Source: Leucaena leucocephala (taxonomy: Eukaryota; Streptophyta; Magnoliopsida; Fabales; Fabaceae). From it: a DNA stretch of 64,000 nt. This document shows, in pieces, positions 35,830-46,925 of the stretch. Position 1 is the first letter of the stretch; each line of letters opens with the position of its first letter. The position numbers were made by a program, and so were the translations under genes. The notes beneath the pieces were generated by a model. It ran no database searches. It worked only from the letters and a program-made list of their open reading frames with translations, and had not been told where the DNA came from. The stretch spans positions 18,430,001 through 18,494,000 of the forward strand of contig CM073532.1 in the NCBI GenBank assembly GCA_037074615.1, written 5' to 3'.

Positions 35830-38800
35830 TGTAACATCCCGATTTTTGGTCTAGGAGAACTGGGAAGTAGTCTGATATGGGCAGGCTGCTAAAACCGTAG
35901 TCCCAGGGTAGTAATCTGATATGGGCAGATTACTTAAAGATGAGATAAGTCTTTAACCTACAGAATCGGGACAGTTCGCCTAGGTTCAAAATGAGGAATG
36001 TGAGGAATATCCTAAGTCTTAAGCCTAGGAATTCTGCAGGAAGCTTGATATGGGCTGGCTCCTGTGTAAGATAACCTGATATGGGCGGGTTGTCGAGCTT
36101 TTCAATTAACGATGACTCCCGAAGAGTTTAAGGGATAAGTTATTGAAAGAGAATTTCTAGAACTTAAGATAAGGGATGAGAAGATGAGTAATGAGGCCAG
36201 AAAGAGAATGCAGGGGCAAAATCGTAATTATGGTAAAGATCAGGCTGGTAGCCGATGAGTACCATATTTTGCCAGAAAATAGAGAAAATTATGCTGATCA
36301 TTTCACTGAACTGTGAAATGTGCATACGAGGTCTCTATGAGTATGAAAGAATTATGGAAAGTTTAAGGACAAAAAGGTGGGGTCCTTAAGTGTAATTTTA
36401 GCCAAATAAAAGGGACTTAAATGAAAAGAAGAAAAGTTTCTTGGGGCTAAAGTGTAATTAAAGAAAGTCAGGCCGGAAGTGGTTTGGACTGTCCGATAGC
36501 ATTTCAGTCCCAGATTTCACCGGTAGAGAGAGCAAGGGACGCTCGGTAATCTGGCTTAATACAGGAATTTTTGAAGACTCCAGATAGCCAGAAATGGACT
36601 GATCGTCCAAAAGTTATAAAAATTCATACCGGATATCCTAGATTTCAGATCTAGGTGAGAAAATACAGGATGATACGTCCTTATGGGGCGGATGTCGGGA
36701 AACTGACAGAATACCGATAGGAGGCCTGTAGAAAAAGTTATTCGCAAATTAGAAAATCCAGACGGGAGTGTGAGGCCTCCGGGTATCCGATAGGGAAATT
36801 TATCGGTATTTGAAAAGGGACTGAATGAGTTCGGATAACCTCGGTCAGATGACTGATATGACTCACAGGGATGCCTGAACACCGCAGGCCAGTGTATCGG
36901 ACAAAAGGAGCCGGTGTCCGGATATGGGTATAAACGGTGAATAATAGATAGAATATTCAATAAACATTAACGGGGGGAGATTCCTCGTAATGCGTGCCAT
37001 GAGGGTATTGGACCCTGAGAGGCCCAATAATGGCGCCAACAAGGCCCAGTAAGACACTTGGACTGATAGGTGGGCCAGTGTCCGGCAGAACCCCGGAAAA
37101 GTGCGAAATTACGAAAATGCCCCTGTGTTGTACTAAAGGGGTAGGAGATGAATGAGGGCATTTTGGTCATTCTGGACAGGCCCAGAAGCCAGGGCACATA
37201 CAGATAAAGTTACTTAGAGTCAGTATATGCCCTGACAGAGTACAGAAGGGTGTAAAATGACGATTTTACCCTTAGGGTTAAAATAGTGCAAGAAAGGGCA
37301 CCCAGGGGTATTTTGGTAATTTACAAAGGGCTGTTTCTTGGGAATCGTGCCATCAGAGTACTTGGGCTGGATCAGAGACCCAAGATGATATTCCCAGGCC
37401 AAAAAACGTAGGCCCAGTGATATGTGAGAAAAAGTGGCATTAAAATACTATTTTAATGTTGTTTCAATAAAGTAAAGTTACTCGGTCGGCACGATAACCG
37501 AGGAGGTGATCAGATAAAGTCTGGGACTTATCTGGATAGCATTGAAAGGCGTGAAAGGTCCCTTCCAGGTGCCACATGGCGCAATCTTAGAGGCAGAAGA
37601 AAAGTTGAGGACACGTATTACGGTGCAAGACTCTGGACCGGTACTGGATTGGACTGAACTGCTGAGTCAGCTGATTAGGTGTCCAGGAATTGTGACATGT
37701 GAAGAATGTGGCGATGAGGTGTCCCGGTGAGGTGTCCTGGATGATGTCATGCATGATGCAGTAAAAAGGAATAAAGAAAAATAGGAAAATCCAGGAAAAA
37801 CTAGGACCACATGTTCAGATGGCTTCAAAATTACAGAAATGCCATCCATTAAAGCTATAAATACCCCCTTCCCCTCCCATTTTATGCATCCCACGTTTTT
37901 TGCAAGAAAAGAGAGAGAAAGAAGAGAGAGAAGGAGAAAGAAAGAAAGAAAGAAAGGACGTTCTGGTGGAGTTGGAAGCAGTATAGAAGTTCTGGAGTTC
38001 TGTTTTTGAGGTAGTAACTAATCCTAGCTTTTATGTAATGGCTTTGTGATTTGTTGTGCTATTGTTTGATTTGATTGTTGTCTTATATGTTATGCTTGAA
38101 GCTCTATTACAATGCTATGATCATATGTTATTGAATATGGAAGCACGCAGCATACTTATCTGTACATAATCACAAGCAAGCACCGTCACTCTGCATTACA
38201 TATATTGTTATGATTATTACTACTGAGATTCCCCCGAATCTCATTCCCATATATAACATTACAGGGGAGGTTCTGTCAAATTAAAATCTGGAAATTTTAA
38301 GAGAGGCCGTTAGGCTGCCAAAATTCTGGCAACGAAGAAGGAACAAAGAGAGGAACTGATACGTACTGTGTACGTAGGTGCTGTCTAAGGAGGCTGGAAG
38401 TGAGTGGACCTAGCCGGTTCATCCAGTCTTTCCTGGGTACTTACGTAGAATGGTAGTTCCTACGGGAATTACCGAATCGGTACAAGATCGGTTACTCTCT
38501 ACAGAAGGAATGTAGCGGTTGTGCTGCCGGATTTAGGCAGGGAAAGATGTAATAGAAATATGAGAATTTGATGTATGCCTTGTTGTATGACATTTTATTA
38601 TTTAATAATAAATATTGTTTGGCATGTTCAATTTGTGAGTGATGAATTAAAAGAGAAATTCGTAGGTCCTGAGGTAGGAATGGTTTGACCTCAGTTTGAC
38701 CTAGTAAACGAAGGAGTTTGGCTATGAAATTTGGCAGGCCAGTTGTACACATCTGGGGCATTACGTGGATAGGTAATAAGCCTCATTTGGATATGTAGAA

Positions 38801-38944
38801 CGAGATAAATTAATTTTCAAATTAAAGGTCCAAAATAAGGAACTTAAGAGTAAAATTTTGAATTTCTGGGCTTAAGTTAAGATATAATCAAACTAATATT
38901 GCTTCCGCAAGTGTACTCTGAAGAGTCTAAGGGAGGATGTTTCA
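35830..38944 (+). mobile_element. Solo Gypsy-1 LTR (copy H)
   Basis: This 3115-bp LTR runs from TGTAACATCCCGATTTTTGG to GGATGTTTCA, with perfect GTTTA duplications (35825-35829 and 38945-38949). There is no internal region. A TATA box (CTATAAATA) lies at 37855-37863, and a GAAA microsatellite follows at about 37935-37956. Length, ends and family resemblance to Gypsy-2 suggest a Ty3/gypsy chromovirus (Tekay/Del type); lineage is inference. The open frames inside (for example 36960-36556) show no domains. Confidence 0.94.
37855..37863 (+). promoter_or_regulatory. Gypsy-1 LTR TATA box
   Basis: CTATAAATA precedes a C-rich run and aligns with the boxes at 54575, 55543 (LTR K) and 58383 (LTR J). 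Inferred core promoter. Confidence 0.65.
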
Positions 38945-39808
38945 GTTTACACTATATATGGTTGAACAATCAGATTATCGTAATGCTCTATTTTTCTATC
39001 TCATACTAAGTTTTAATCGATTGGATAATCGATTAATATAGCATATTGCTTCTTTAAAAGATAAGTGATATCTGAATTTGATTGTGAACTCCATCTCTTA
39101 AAGAACAAATCATGTATCTTATACTCAGATTAACGCTTTAACAACTAACAGATCTTTTGTTTGAGTATATTCATAAAATGCTATGAATTCGAAATGATGA
39201 AGCTATGTAACGAAAACGTTCTACTTCTAGCGATGCATTAAATGCTCACCTACTTGTCAGCGACCAACTATGCCCTCACTTCAACGGTAACAAATCGGAG
39301 TCTAACGGCTGCAACTGAAGTAAATGCTATTTAAGACTTCACATTGAATGAAGACAACAAACCAACGGACTGACATAAAAGCCTTCGAATTTATTACATC
39401 CTCGGTTAAATCTTCATTCTCTATAAAATCTCATAGTCATTGAGCTTCAGTGTGTAATATCATATATACTCTTCAAGAGAGATTGTTTCAATTTTTTCAT
39501 TTTGTTAGCTTAAGAGATCGGTTCTCTTGAGTTGGGATCATAACCTTACGGGGAGTAAATTGCTATACTGAAGGCACCAAGAGCCCGTTGTAATCTTAGT
39601 GAAAAATCTCAGAAGGTGTTTGAGGACTAGACGTAGGACAAGAATTTAGTCCGAACTAGTATAAATTGATTTATGTCCCCTTGGTGAAATCTTTCCTATC
39701 TTCTTATTTATCAAGCATATTTTTTTTCTTTGTTAATGTTTAAAAATTCAGTTAATTTTTTTAAGACTCAATTCACCTCCCTCTTGAGTGTTTCTGCCTA
39801 AACTAACA

Positions 39809-40302
39809 TATATAAATACATTGCCTCCACTTATTTAGGTTTTGACAATTTTTCATAAGCAAAATTTTAAAGTAAGCGAACTTTTAGGCCTAGCCCTTTT
39901 AAGCCTGAACCTATTAAAGGTAAGCATGTTTAAACCCACATAATGTTATTTTTTTAAATTTAAGGTATGTTTTAACTATTTAGATAATTATATTTGCTCA
40001 ATTTTTTCTGTAGTGAATATTTATTTAAAATTATTTTAATCCTTTATAAGTTACATGATCAAACATAATGCAAAAATATCAAAATATTTATGTGATTATA
40101 GATATTTTTCTATTAAGATATATATAGGATAACGATTTAGATAACATATAATTTGATTTAATTTTAGTTATTTGAACTTAATTTGACACTTTAGTTTGTT
40201 AACATTTATGATTTGAATTCGAAATTTCATGAAATCATTTGTTAAAAAAAATTAAAAAGAGCATAAAGCCCGCAGGCTAGGCCTAAGTTGGTAAGTTTAA
40301 GG
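39809..40302. other. AT-rich stretch, nothing recognised
   Basis: AT-rich with scattered TTTAGGCC/AAGCCTG words that may be remnants of a DNA transposon. No gene is supported. Confidence 0.4.
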
Positions 40303-40317
40303 GCTAAGCTTTAATTT

Positions 40318-40502
40318 AATTTTTTTTATACTAAAAAGTTTAGGTGGGTTCGACACCGGTATCCCACCAAGGTTAGAGCACAGCTCAAGGGCTTAGAGAG
40401 TGTTTATAGTGGACTTACGAGATCGCCAACGGCAGCGGGAATCGACCTCGCGTCTTTATATGATATGAACTCATTCTTTAGTATCTGTGCTAACTCTCAT
40501 TA
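40318..40502 (-). mobile_element. tRNA-derived SINE
   Basis: The 185-bp insert is flanked by a perfect 15-bp direct repeat, GCTAAGCTTTAATTT (40303-40317 and 40503-40517). On the minus strand an A-box-like segment, ATGAGAGTTAGCAC (40500-40487), is followed about 40 bases later by a B-box-like GGTCGATTCCCG (40447-40436). The 3' end has CTTTTT and then an A-rich tail (TATAAAAAAAATT). A long variable-length duplication, internal Pol III boxes and an A-rich end together indicate a SINE. The family is not identified. Confidence 0.78.
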
Positions 40503-40517
40503 GCTAAGCTTTAATTT

Positions 40518-41441
40518 TAAATGTGTTTTTGGTAGACGAGCTTTTCAGATCCAGCTCTTTTAGGCCCAAGCCTATCAAGAACTATCCCTTTTAGGCTCGA
40601 TGTGCTTTCTTTGCCCATAATCACACTAACCCATAACCTTCTTTGCCTAAAGTTTGTGCAGGTAATGTGAAGAAGAAGAAACAGTGGAAGAAGATGAGGA
40701 TGAGATTGACAAATCCACAGCACCAAAAATCAATCCCTGAAAATTAACTCAAGAAAAAAAAATGGTATCAAATTGACGGAGAACAAGACACAATGATGGT
40801 GGAGGCAGCGAGCTATGGGGTGGTGGATACGATGTGATGGTGAGCTTAATGTGGAAGGAGTATGGAAGGAGAGATAGAGCAACTTGACCCTCCTAAAAAT
40901 TTTACAAAGCTAAACAAGGGGATGGGCAAAAAATCTCTCCCTTCCTTCCTAAAACCCTTATACTAAACACTTTCTTGATCACCCAACTCACTCCTTCTTC
41001 CTTCTTGATACAATAATTTCACTAGCAAAATCTTCCAAAATTTGCAACTACATAATGATTTGCCACATTAAGTATCTTTATATCCCCATAAAGGACGTTA
41101 TTATGTTATTATCTTTATATCCCCATAAAGGACGTTATTATGTTATTTACATTGATGTACTTAATCTTAATCTTTATCTACCCTATTCCTACAATTTATT
41201 CCCTTCCATATAGGTCACAATTTTACTATGCAACTTTCCATCTTTGCAAATGTAATACTTAGTTTCCATTGTCATTCCACACATTTCTAGCTTTCAATCT
41301 TTTGATAATATTTCATAGAAGAAGGATTTCATTCAATCTCAATAGCACATTTTCTCAAGTATTCAACAAAAATTCCAGTCCCGTGCCGCGCGGGGTAAGT
41401 TCTTCTTGTTTTTTTTTAATGAATGGAAAATAAAACAAAAT
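40518..41441. other. Intergenic stretch with a 37-bp tandem duplication
   Basis: No gene is supported; the minus-strand frame at 40726-40517 has no domain. A 37-bp unit starting TATCTTTATATCCCCATAAA is repeated exactly at 41073-41109 and 41110-41146. A GC-rich hairpin-like word (CCCGTGCCGCGCGGGG) lies at about 41381-41396. Confidence 0.5.
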
Positions 41442-41733
41442 CTAAACGCCTAGATCCAAAATGAAGACTTTAGAAAGAAACTTAGGAGGCGAACCAAAGA
41501 AAACTGGACCCTCTACAATCTTCAAAGCTTCTTTTGCTAGAAAATCTGCAGAGCTTCATTAACTTCTATGCCACACCATTCTGCACTTGCTTCCCATATC
41601 ATTATCAAGGCACTCGCAAATGAATGTAAGGAGCCCCCTTAAGGATGATCCTCATTCCATCCTGTTGTAATAAGCTTGACCACCTCCATGTAGTTAGTCT
41701 CTACAACCCATCTCCATTTCATGTTAGGGCTGT
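41442..41733 (-). pseudogene. LINE-type RNase H (RVT_3) tail, frameshifted
   Basis: On the minus strand, WVVETNYMEVVKLI matches the E-x-D/N...VV-x-L-I block of the plant LINE RNase H-like domain. About 60 codons later ADFLAKEALKIV matches the conserved A-D-x-L-A-K block near the domain end. The frame ends at TAG 41444-41442. A two-base shift just before ADFLAKEAL and an in-frame TAA after NEDHP break it. RNase H would digest RNA in the RNA-DNA hybrid during target-primed reverse transcription. It may belong with the zf-RVT fragment at 44585-46925; intervening LTR sequence could have separated them. Confidence 0.65.
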
Positions 41734-41799
41734 TCTCAGGCCCCATATATAGAACTACCTACACCTTTGTATGTAAAATATTTCCCTTGATGATATAGT

Positions 41800-43015
41800 T
41801 CATCGTTAACTGTCAAATTATTTATTAAATTAATTTTTATGTACTATAGAGGTCAACCTAGGTCATATTCTTTACATAGAGTCAATGCGTAGCTTAACTC
41901 TATATTATACTAAATATGAGAAGACAGAGTAACAGAAGAGAACTTGATTAATAAGTTTTAGAAAGTAAAAAGAGATAATAACAAAAATAAAAGCAATAGT
42001 ATAGAAGGATATCAATAATAAGACGAGCGTTCTCAAAGATTGATACATGGCTATCATCGTTTAATAAGATATTGGAGTTATAATAATTATATATGTTAAG
42101 TCCCTATCATGCATAACCCTAAACTACCATCATTGTCATAATCAAACAATCCACAATTATACCTAGAACTAGCATATAATTATATCAAGAATGATTAGTG
42201 AATATCTACTTAGCATATGATAAATTAAACAATAAATGATTTATTCCTCTAATATAGATATTCAACCGAAAATCCTATAACTAAACATGTGAATCCAACA
42301 TGAATAATTATAAGAGGAAACTAAAGATATTAAATAAATAATACCGAATCATAAATTAAAATAATAAATCACAAGAATTTGATCACACAAGTGTCTCAAC
42401 CGAGACTCTAGATCAAACATATACAAATCTCAAAACCTAAACCTAGGAAATTGTAAACTTGCATAAAGGAAAAAGATTAAAACATAAAATTGTTAAACTC
42501 CTACTTTAAAGTACATCAATTTAAGCCACTATATCTCTCCTCAATAACTTAGAAGGAAGGGGATGGAATTGTGGAAAAGATGAAGAAGATGATTGTGATG
42601 GTGGTGGTGATTGGTGTCTCAAATAGAGAAACCTTGGGGTCCTTTATATAGCTCTATTGTCTTCCTTGTTGATGTCGGTCTCTTCACTGATTGGCTCTCC
42701 AAAAGATGATGCTTTATCCTTGATTTATCTTCTATAATCTTCTATTATCTCAAAGTTGTAAGTTTTTATAATATCTCCAAAGATAATCATTTTAACTCAA
42801 ATATCCTAAAAATAATTCAAATAAAAAGTAGGATAAATGAGATAAAATAATTAATAAGAAAATAGTGAAATATAACACCATTATATATTATCCTTTAATT
42901 AAATTCAAATGTTAGATATTGAAGAATTATCTTTGAATTAATTCAAATAATATTAATATAATATAACATAATACTAATATAATATAATATTAAATGAATG
43001 AATTAATATAATAAA
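41800..43015 (-). mobile_element. LTR-like region of unassigned family with TATA box
   Basis: There is no coding sequence. On the minus strand a TATA box (TATATAAAGG, 42650-42641) is followed by AT-rich sequence of the kind found in long Ty3 LTRs. No termini or duplication were found, so the limits are the neighbouring features. The assignment rests on composition and the promoter-like box only. Confidence 0.35.
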
Positions 43016-43916
43016 TGTTGAAAATTGTGCCCTAGGGGCCAATCATTGTATTATGAACATTGTTGATTTATGAATTTCTTAATTATGTTATCATATTATT
43101 TACAAGTTTACTGTGATGACCATCCTTGGATAACTCATGATCTTATCCTAAATATCCCTGGTCGGTCATCTATGTGGGAGCAGAGATAAAATAAGACCAG
43201 TATGACTTTGAATATTTATAGAGTTATAAATCAAAGTCATAGGCACATGTAAGAGTACAGGGTGTTGGACCAACCCGCTATGAGAGAGCTGCATGGGTCA
43301 AGTCATAAGCTTCTCTCATATACAAACCATGTCACTATGCCCTTTGACCTGATATCATCATGGATTCCTGCATGACAAACGCTCATCTTTGACCTAGTCA
43401 AAAGTCACTTTTGACCGAGTGATCATAAAGGCTATGTTCGAGCTTAGTGGTTATTCATGCGGAAGAATGTGAATGGTCAAGATAGAATTTGTCTCTCATA
43501 TTCGTAGAGAGATATTATTGGGCCCCTCGATAAGTGAGTCTGAGAAATGTATGGCCATACTGTCATGGAAAGGTAGTTCCATTTCTATAGTCAGACTACC
43601 CAGGGATCGAGAAAGTAACGGTCAGGAACAGGAGGATGACGTTCTCCATGCCTCATCCATGACCGAAATATCGTGTGACAAAAAGGACGTGATATGGTTG
43701 TATGAAAAGTTACATCGTTTATCGATCCTCATATGATTTGGGTAGTCGTAATGTCTTGCTAGAGACCGCTTACGACTTGTGGGTCAGTATATTAACCGGC
43801 CCACTGCCAACTTCATATGGGCCTACAGGGTCGCACACAAAATAGCCCAACTCGAGCTGTGATGTCCAGGTTTATTGAATCTAAGACATGTCTTGATTCA
43901 ATGAATAATTTAGGGT
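43016..43916 (+). mobile_element. Truncated Copia-1 LTR (copy F), 5' half
   Basis: It starts TGTTGAAAATTGTGCCC and follows the Copia-1 LTR for about 900 bp up to the AATAATTTAGGG block, where it ends abruptly. The rest of the LTR, including the palindrome array, is absent. The junction leads straight into a Gypsy-type LTR end. Confidence 0.88.
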
Positions 43917-44074
43917 TTTGAATGTGTAGAATGAGATAAATCAGTTTTCAAAGTAAAGATTCAGAATAAGGAACTTAAGAGAAAAATATTAATTTCTGGG
44001 TTTAAGTTAAGATATAATCGAGCTAATATCGCTTCCACAAGTGTACATTGAGGGGTTTAAGGGAGGATGTTTCA
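43917..44074 (+). mobile_element. Gypsy-1-type LTR 3' end fragment joined to copy F
   Basis: This stretch matches the last 160 or so bases of LTRs H (38785-38944) and K (56560-56717) and ends GGGAGGATGTTTCA. The flanks of the combined F plus Gypsy unit (ATAAA and CTTTA) do not match. Confidence 0.82.
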
Positions 44075-44584
44075 CTTTACATACGCAAACTTTCTTTTAA
44101 GTAACTCTAGTCTCAAATATAAATTACTTCTCCCTATCAATTACATTAAACTCTAAAGTCATATTAAATTGGGATATATATATATGAAAAAAATATTTAA
44201 TAGTTTTTAAAAGTATCAAATGTTTTATAAAAGTGATTAAGAATAAAGTCTAAAAGGCTCTCGATAATAGGGATGGGAGTAATATATATATAAACTAAAT
44301 TTGAAAATAGTCTTTCAATAATCTTTTAATGGCTTTCAAGAAATTTTTGGTCAAAAAATGGCTTTCATGTAATTATCACAATTAGTAGTTTTTATTTTAG
44401 AAAAAGAGGACGGTATCTCCAAAGTTTATTATATGCCCTCACTTAAAGTAACGGAAGAATACTATAGTTACAAAAGTAAATTAGATCGTTATAAACTAAA
44501 CAGTCAAATTAAAACTATACAGATCACTTGTGAAAAGAAAAGCTCTACAAAAGTAGTCTATAAATGTTAAAGCTATTGAAAGTG

Positions 44585-44896
44585 TAACTAACGATAGCTC
44601 TGACTTGTGCTAAAATTTTATCAAGAGAATATGCTTCATCTGTAAAAAATTGTCTATTCCTAGCCTCCCACAATTTTCAACAAATAATACTTATGCCAAT
44701 CTTCCAATAAATATGTAGTTGCTTAGTTAAAATAATTTTCTTTAGTCACTGAACAGTATTTTGTCCAAAGAAATCAATACAAAGATCTCGAGGGAGGATT
44801 TTCTTCTAAATACTAGAAGCCAAATGACATAATTTAAAAATGTGATCAATATTCTCAATTTCCCCATGACAAAGCTCACAAGTCAAATGAACTATC
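44585..44896 (-). pseudogene. LINE zf-RVT domain, C-terminal part
   Basis: On the minus strand, CELCHGEIENIDHIFKLC is the zinc-binding motif of the zf-RVT domain (C-x2-C...H...C) found after reverse transcriptase in plant LINEs. KLWEARNRQFF follows, as in intact relatives. Three in-frame stops (TAG after SSI, TGA after VQ, TGA after IIC) each sit where the family usually has Trp, so each is one G-to-A change from TGG. It continues in frame with 46925-46776 once LTR G and one duplication are removed. Confidence 0.82.
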
Positions 44897-46775
44897 TGTT
44901 GGAGATTGTGCCCTAGGGGCCAATCATTATCTTATGAACATTGTTGATTTATGAATTTTTTAATAAAGTTATCATATTATTTGCATGTTTACTATGATGA
45001 CAATCCTTGGATAACTCGTGATCTTATCCTAAATGTTCCTGGTCAGTCATCTATGCGGGAACAGAGATGAAATAAGACCAGTATGACTTTGAAGATATAT
45101 AGAGATATAAATCAAAGTCATAAGCACATGTAAGAGTACAGGGTGTTGGACCGACCCGCTATGAGAGAGCTGCATGGGTCAAGTCATAAGCTCCTCTCAT
45201 ATACAAGCCATGCACTATGCCCTTTGACCTGAGATCATCATGGATTCCTACATGACAAACGCTCAGCTTTGACCTAGTCAAAAGTCACTTTTGACCGAGT
45301 GATCATAAAGGCTATGCTTGGGCTTAGTGGTTTTTCATGCGGAGGAATGTGAATGGTCAAGATGGAATTTGTCCCTCACATTCGTAGAGAGATATTACTG
45401 GGCCCCTCGATGAGTGAGTCTGAGAAATGTATGGCCATAATGGAATGGAAGGGTAGTTCCATTTCTATATTCAGACTACTCAGGGATCGAGAAAGTAATG
45501 GTTAGGAATAGGAGGATGACGTTCTCCATGCCTCATCCTTGACCGAAATATCGTGTGACAAAAGGGACGTGATATGGTTGTATGAAAGGTTACATCGTTT
45601 AACGATCCTCATATGTTTTGGGTAGTCGTAATGCCTTGCTAGAGACCGCTTACGACTTGTGGGTCAGTATAGTAACTGGCCCACTGCCAACTTCATATGG
45701 GCCTACAGGGTCGCACACAAAACAGCCCAATGCGAGCTATGATGTCCAGATTCATTGAATCTAAGAGATGTCTAGATTTAATGAATAATCTAGGGTGGAT
45801 ATATATTTTATATATATATATATATTATATATATAATATAAGAGATATTTGTAAGATTTAATTTATAAGGATAAATTAAATCTCTATCATTTTTGAGTTT
45901 GAATTTAAATGGATATGATCTATTTGAATTTGAAATTCAAATTGATAAGATATCTCAAATTTGATTTATGAGAATAAATCAAATATAATTCTGTCTTATC
46001 TTTATTTTAAATTAAATAAATAGGTGAATTAAATCTGTGGGACAGATTTAATATAAACCATATTTATTTAATCAGTTTCTTATTAAATTATGCAATATAT
46101 GATATTGTATTAATTCAGAATTAATATAAGATTAATTCTGAAGCCCGGCCCTATTAGAAGCCCGATAGCTTCCTATATATTTGACATTAGGAGCTAGGGT
46201 TCTACACACAATATAGATCTCTACACACACATTCAGACGTGAGAAGAGGGGGCAGGGAGAGTGCAAAAGGTTTGCACATAAGAAACTGCCGAGATAGAGA
46301 CGGTGAGGACGGAATCTCTAGAAAGCCCTAGAGGGACAAGAGGCGCTAGCACGTCATTCGGGATTGGAACGCTGTTCGTGTGGATACCGGTAGAGGAAGC
46401 CGATCTGAGCTGTCGACTTCTTGTGATCGAACCAGACACGAAGACAGGTCGCGACCAGAACACGCTGAGGTCGCGACCATACGGGCATCTGAACGTCAGA
46501 AATCCGAAAAGAAGAGGCAGGTCGCGACTTGAAGCTGACGAGGTCGTGACTACAAACTCCAGAGACGTCAGGTCGCGACGAGAAGCAGAGGAGGTCGCGA
46601 CTAAAAGGTTCCAGAGGCGAAGAGTCGCGACTAGTGGACACTGAGGTCGCGACCAAAGCTTGAAACCGAAGGTAACACTTCTTTCTCCTTGACTTAAACA
46701 CATTCGGTAGATCCTGGCTGGGAATGAAAAAATTTTTAAAGTTAATTTCCGCTGCGTGTCTACCAATTCCCTTCA
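44897..46775 (+). mobile_element. Solo Copia-1 LTR (copy G)
   Basis: This 1879-bp LTR runs from TGTTGGAGATTGTGCCC to AATTCCCTTCA, with perfect CTATC duplications (44892-44896 and 46776-46780). It contains seven exact GTCGCGAC sites and one GTCGTGAC at about 46447-46657, and a TATA-like box at 46173-46182. It closely resembles E. It splits a LINE zf-RVT frame. Confidence 0.95.
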
Positions 46776-46925
46776 CTATCAGCTTATATCTGTACTTTTC
46801 CTTGTTTGTAAGAAGCTTCTGTTTGAGTAAGAGCCACATAAAGGTTCTAACATGATGTGCCATTGGTAACTTTCATATTTGTTTCCAAACATTATCAACA
46901 TTATTCTAATTGAAAAATTCTATAG
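46776..46925 (-). pseudogene. LINE zf-RVT domain, N-terminal part
   Basis: On the minus strand, VWKQI, a stop, then KLPMAHHVRTFMWLLLK and LLTNKEKYRYK match the start of the plant LINE zf-RVT domain (W...iW...P/R-V...F-W-L...L-T-N). The stop is TGA where Trp is expected. The frame reads directly into 44896-44585 across the LTR G insertion site. Confidence 0.8.

Larger units (their letters stand above)
34866..39808 (+). mobile_element. Copia-2-type 3' LTR, plus orientation, split by solo LTR H
   Basis: It runs from TGTTGGAAAATATGTTTTGATG to GCCTAAACTAACA. Removing the nested Gypsy-1 LTR and its duplication leaves about 1.82 kb. Positions 35110-35700 hold a TTAATCGATTAA cluster as in the other Copia-2 LTRs, and 39500-39800 is the reverse complement of the start regions at 8360, 15150 and 34630. 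The flanks do not form a duplication (GAGAT against TATAT), so it is not a clean solo LTR. Confidence 0.82.

Noticed and set aside
36556..37402. Several minus-strand ORFs in LTR H and matching ones in K (53546-53869, 54267-54596)
   Set aside because: They lie inside solo LTRs, show no domain, and are not consistently kept between H and K.
37935..37956. GAAA microsatellite as a regulatory element
   Set aside because: It is a simple repeat downstream of the LTR TATA box, with a variable equivalent in K. Nothing beyond slippage is supported.
41381..41396. GC-rich hairpin-like word as a Helitron 3' end
   Set aside because: It resembles Helitron terminal hairpins, but a proper CTRR end followed by T and a matching 5' end were not found.
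46233..46863. Long minus- and plus-strand ORFs over the GTCGCGAC arrays (also 13221-13634, 23721-24080, 27750-28220)
   Set aside because: They are open because the repeated GTCGCGAC units lack stops. The Ser/Arg/Leu-rich translations are repeat shadows. Part of 46354-46863 is the LINE zf-RVT start, annotated separately.
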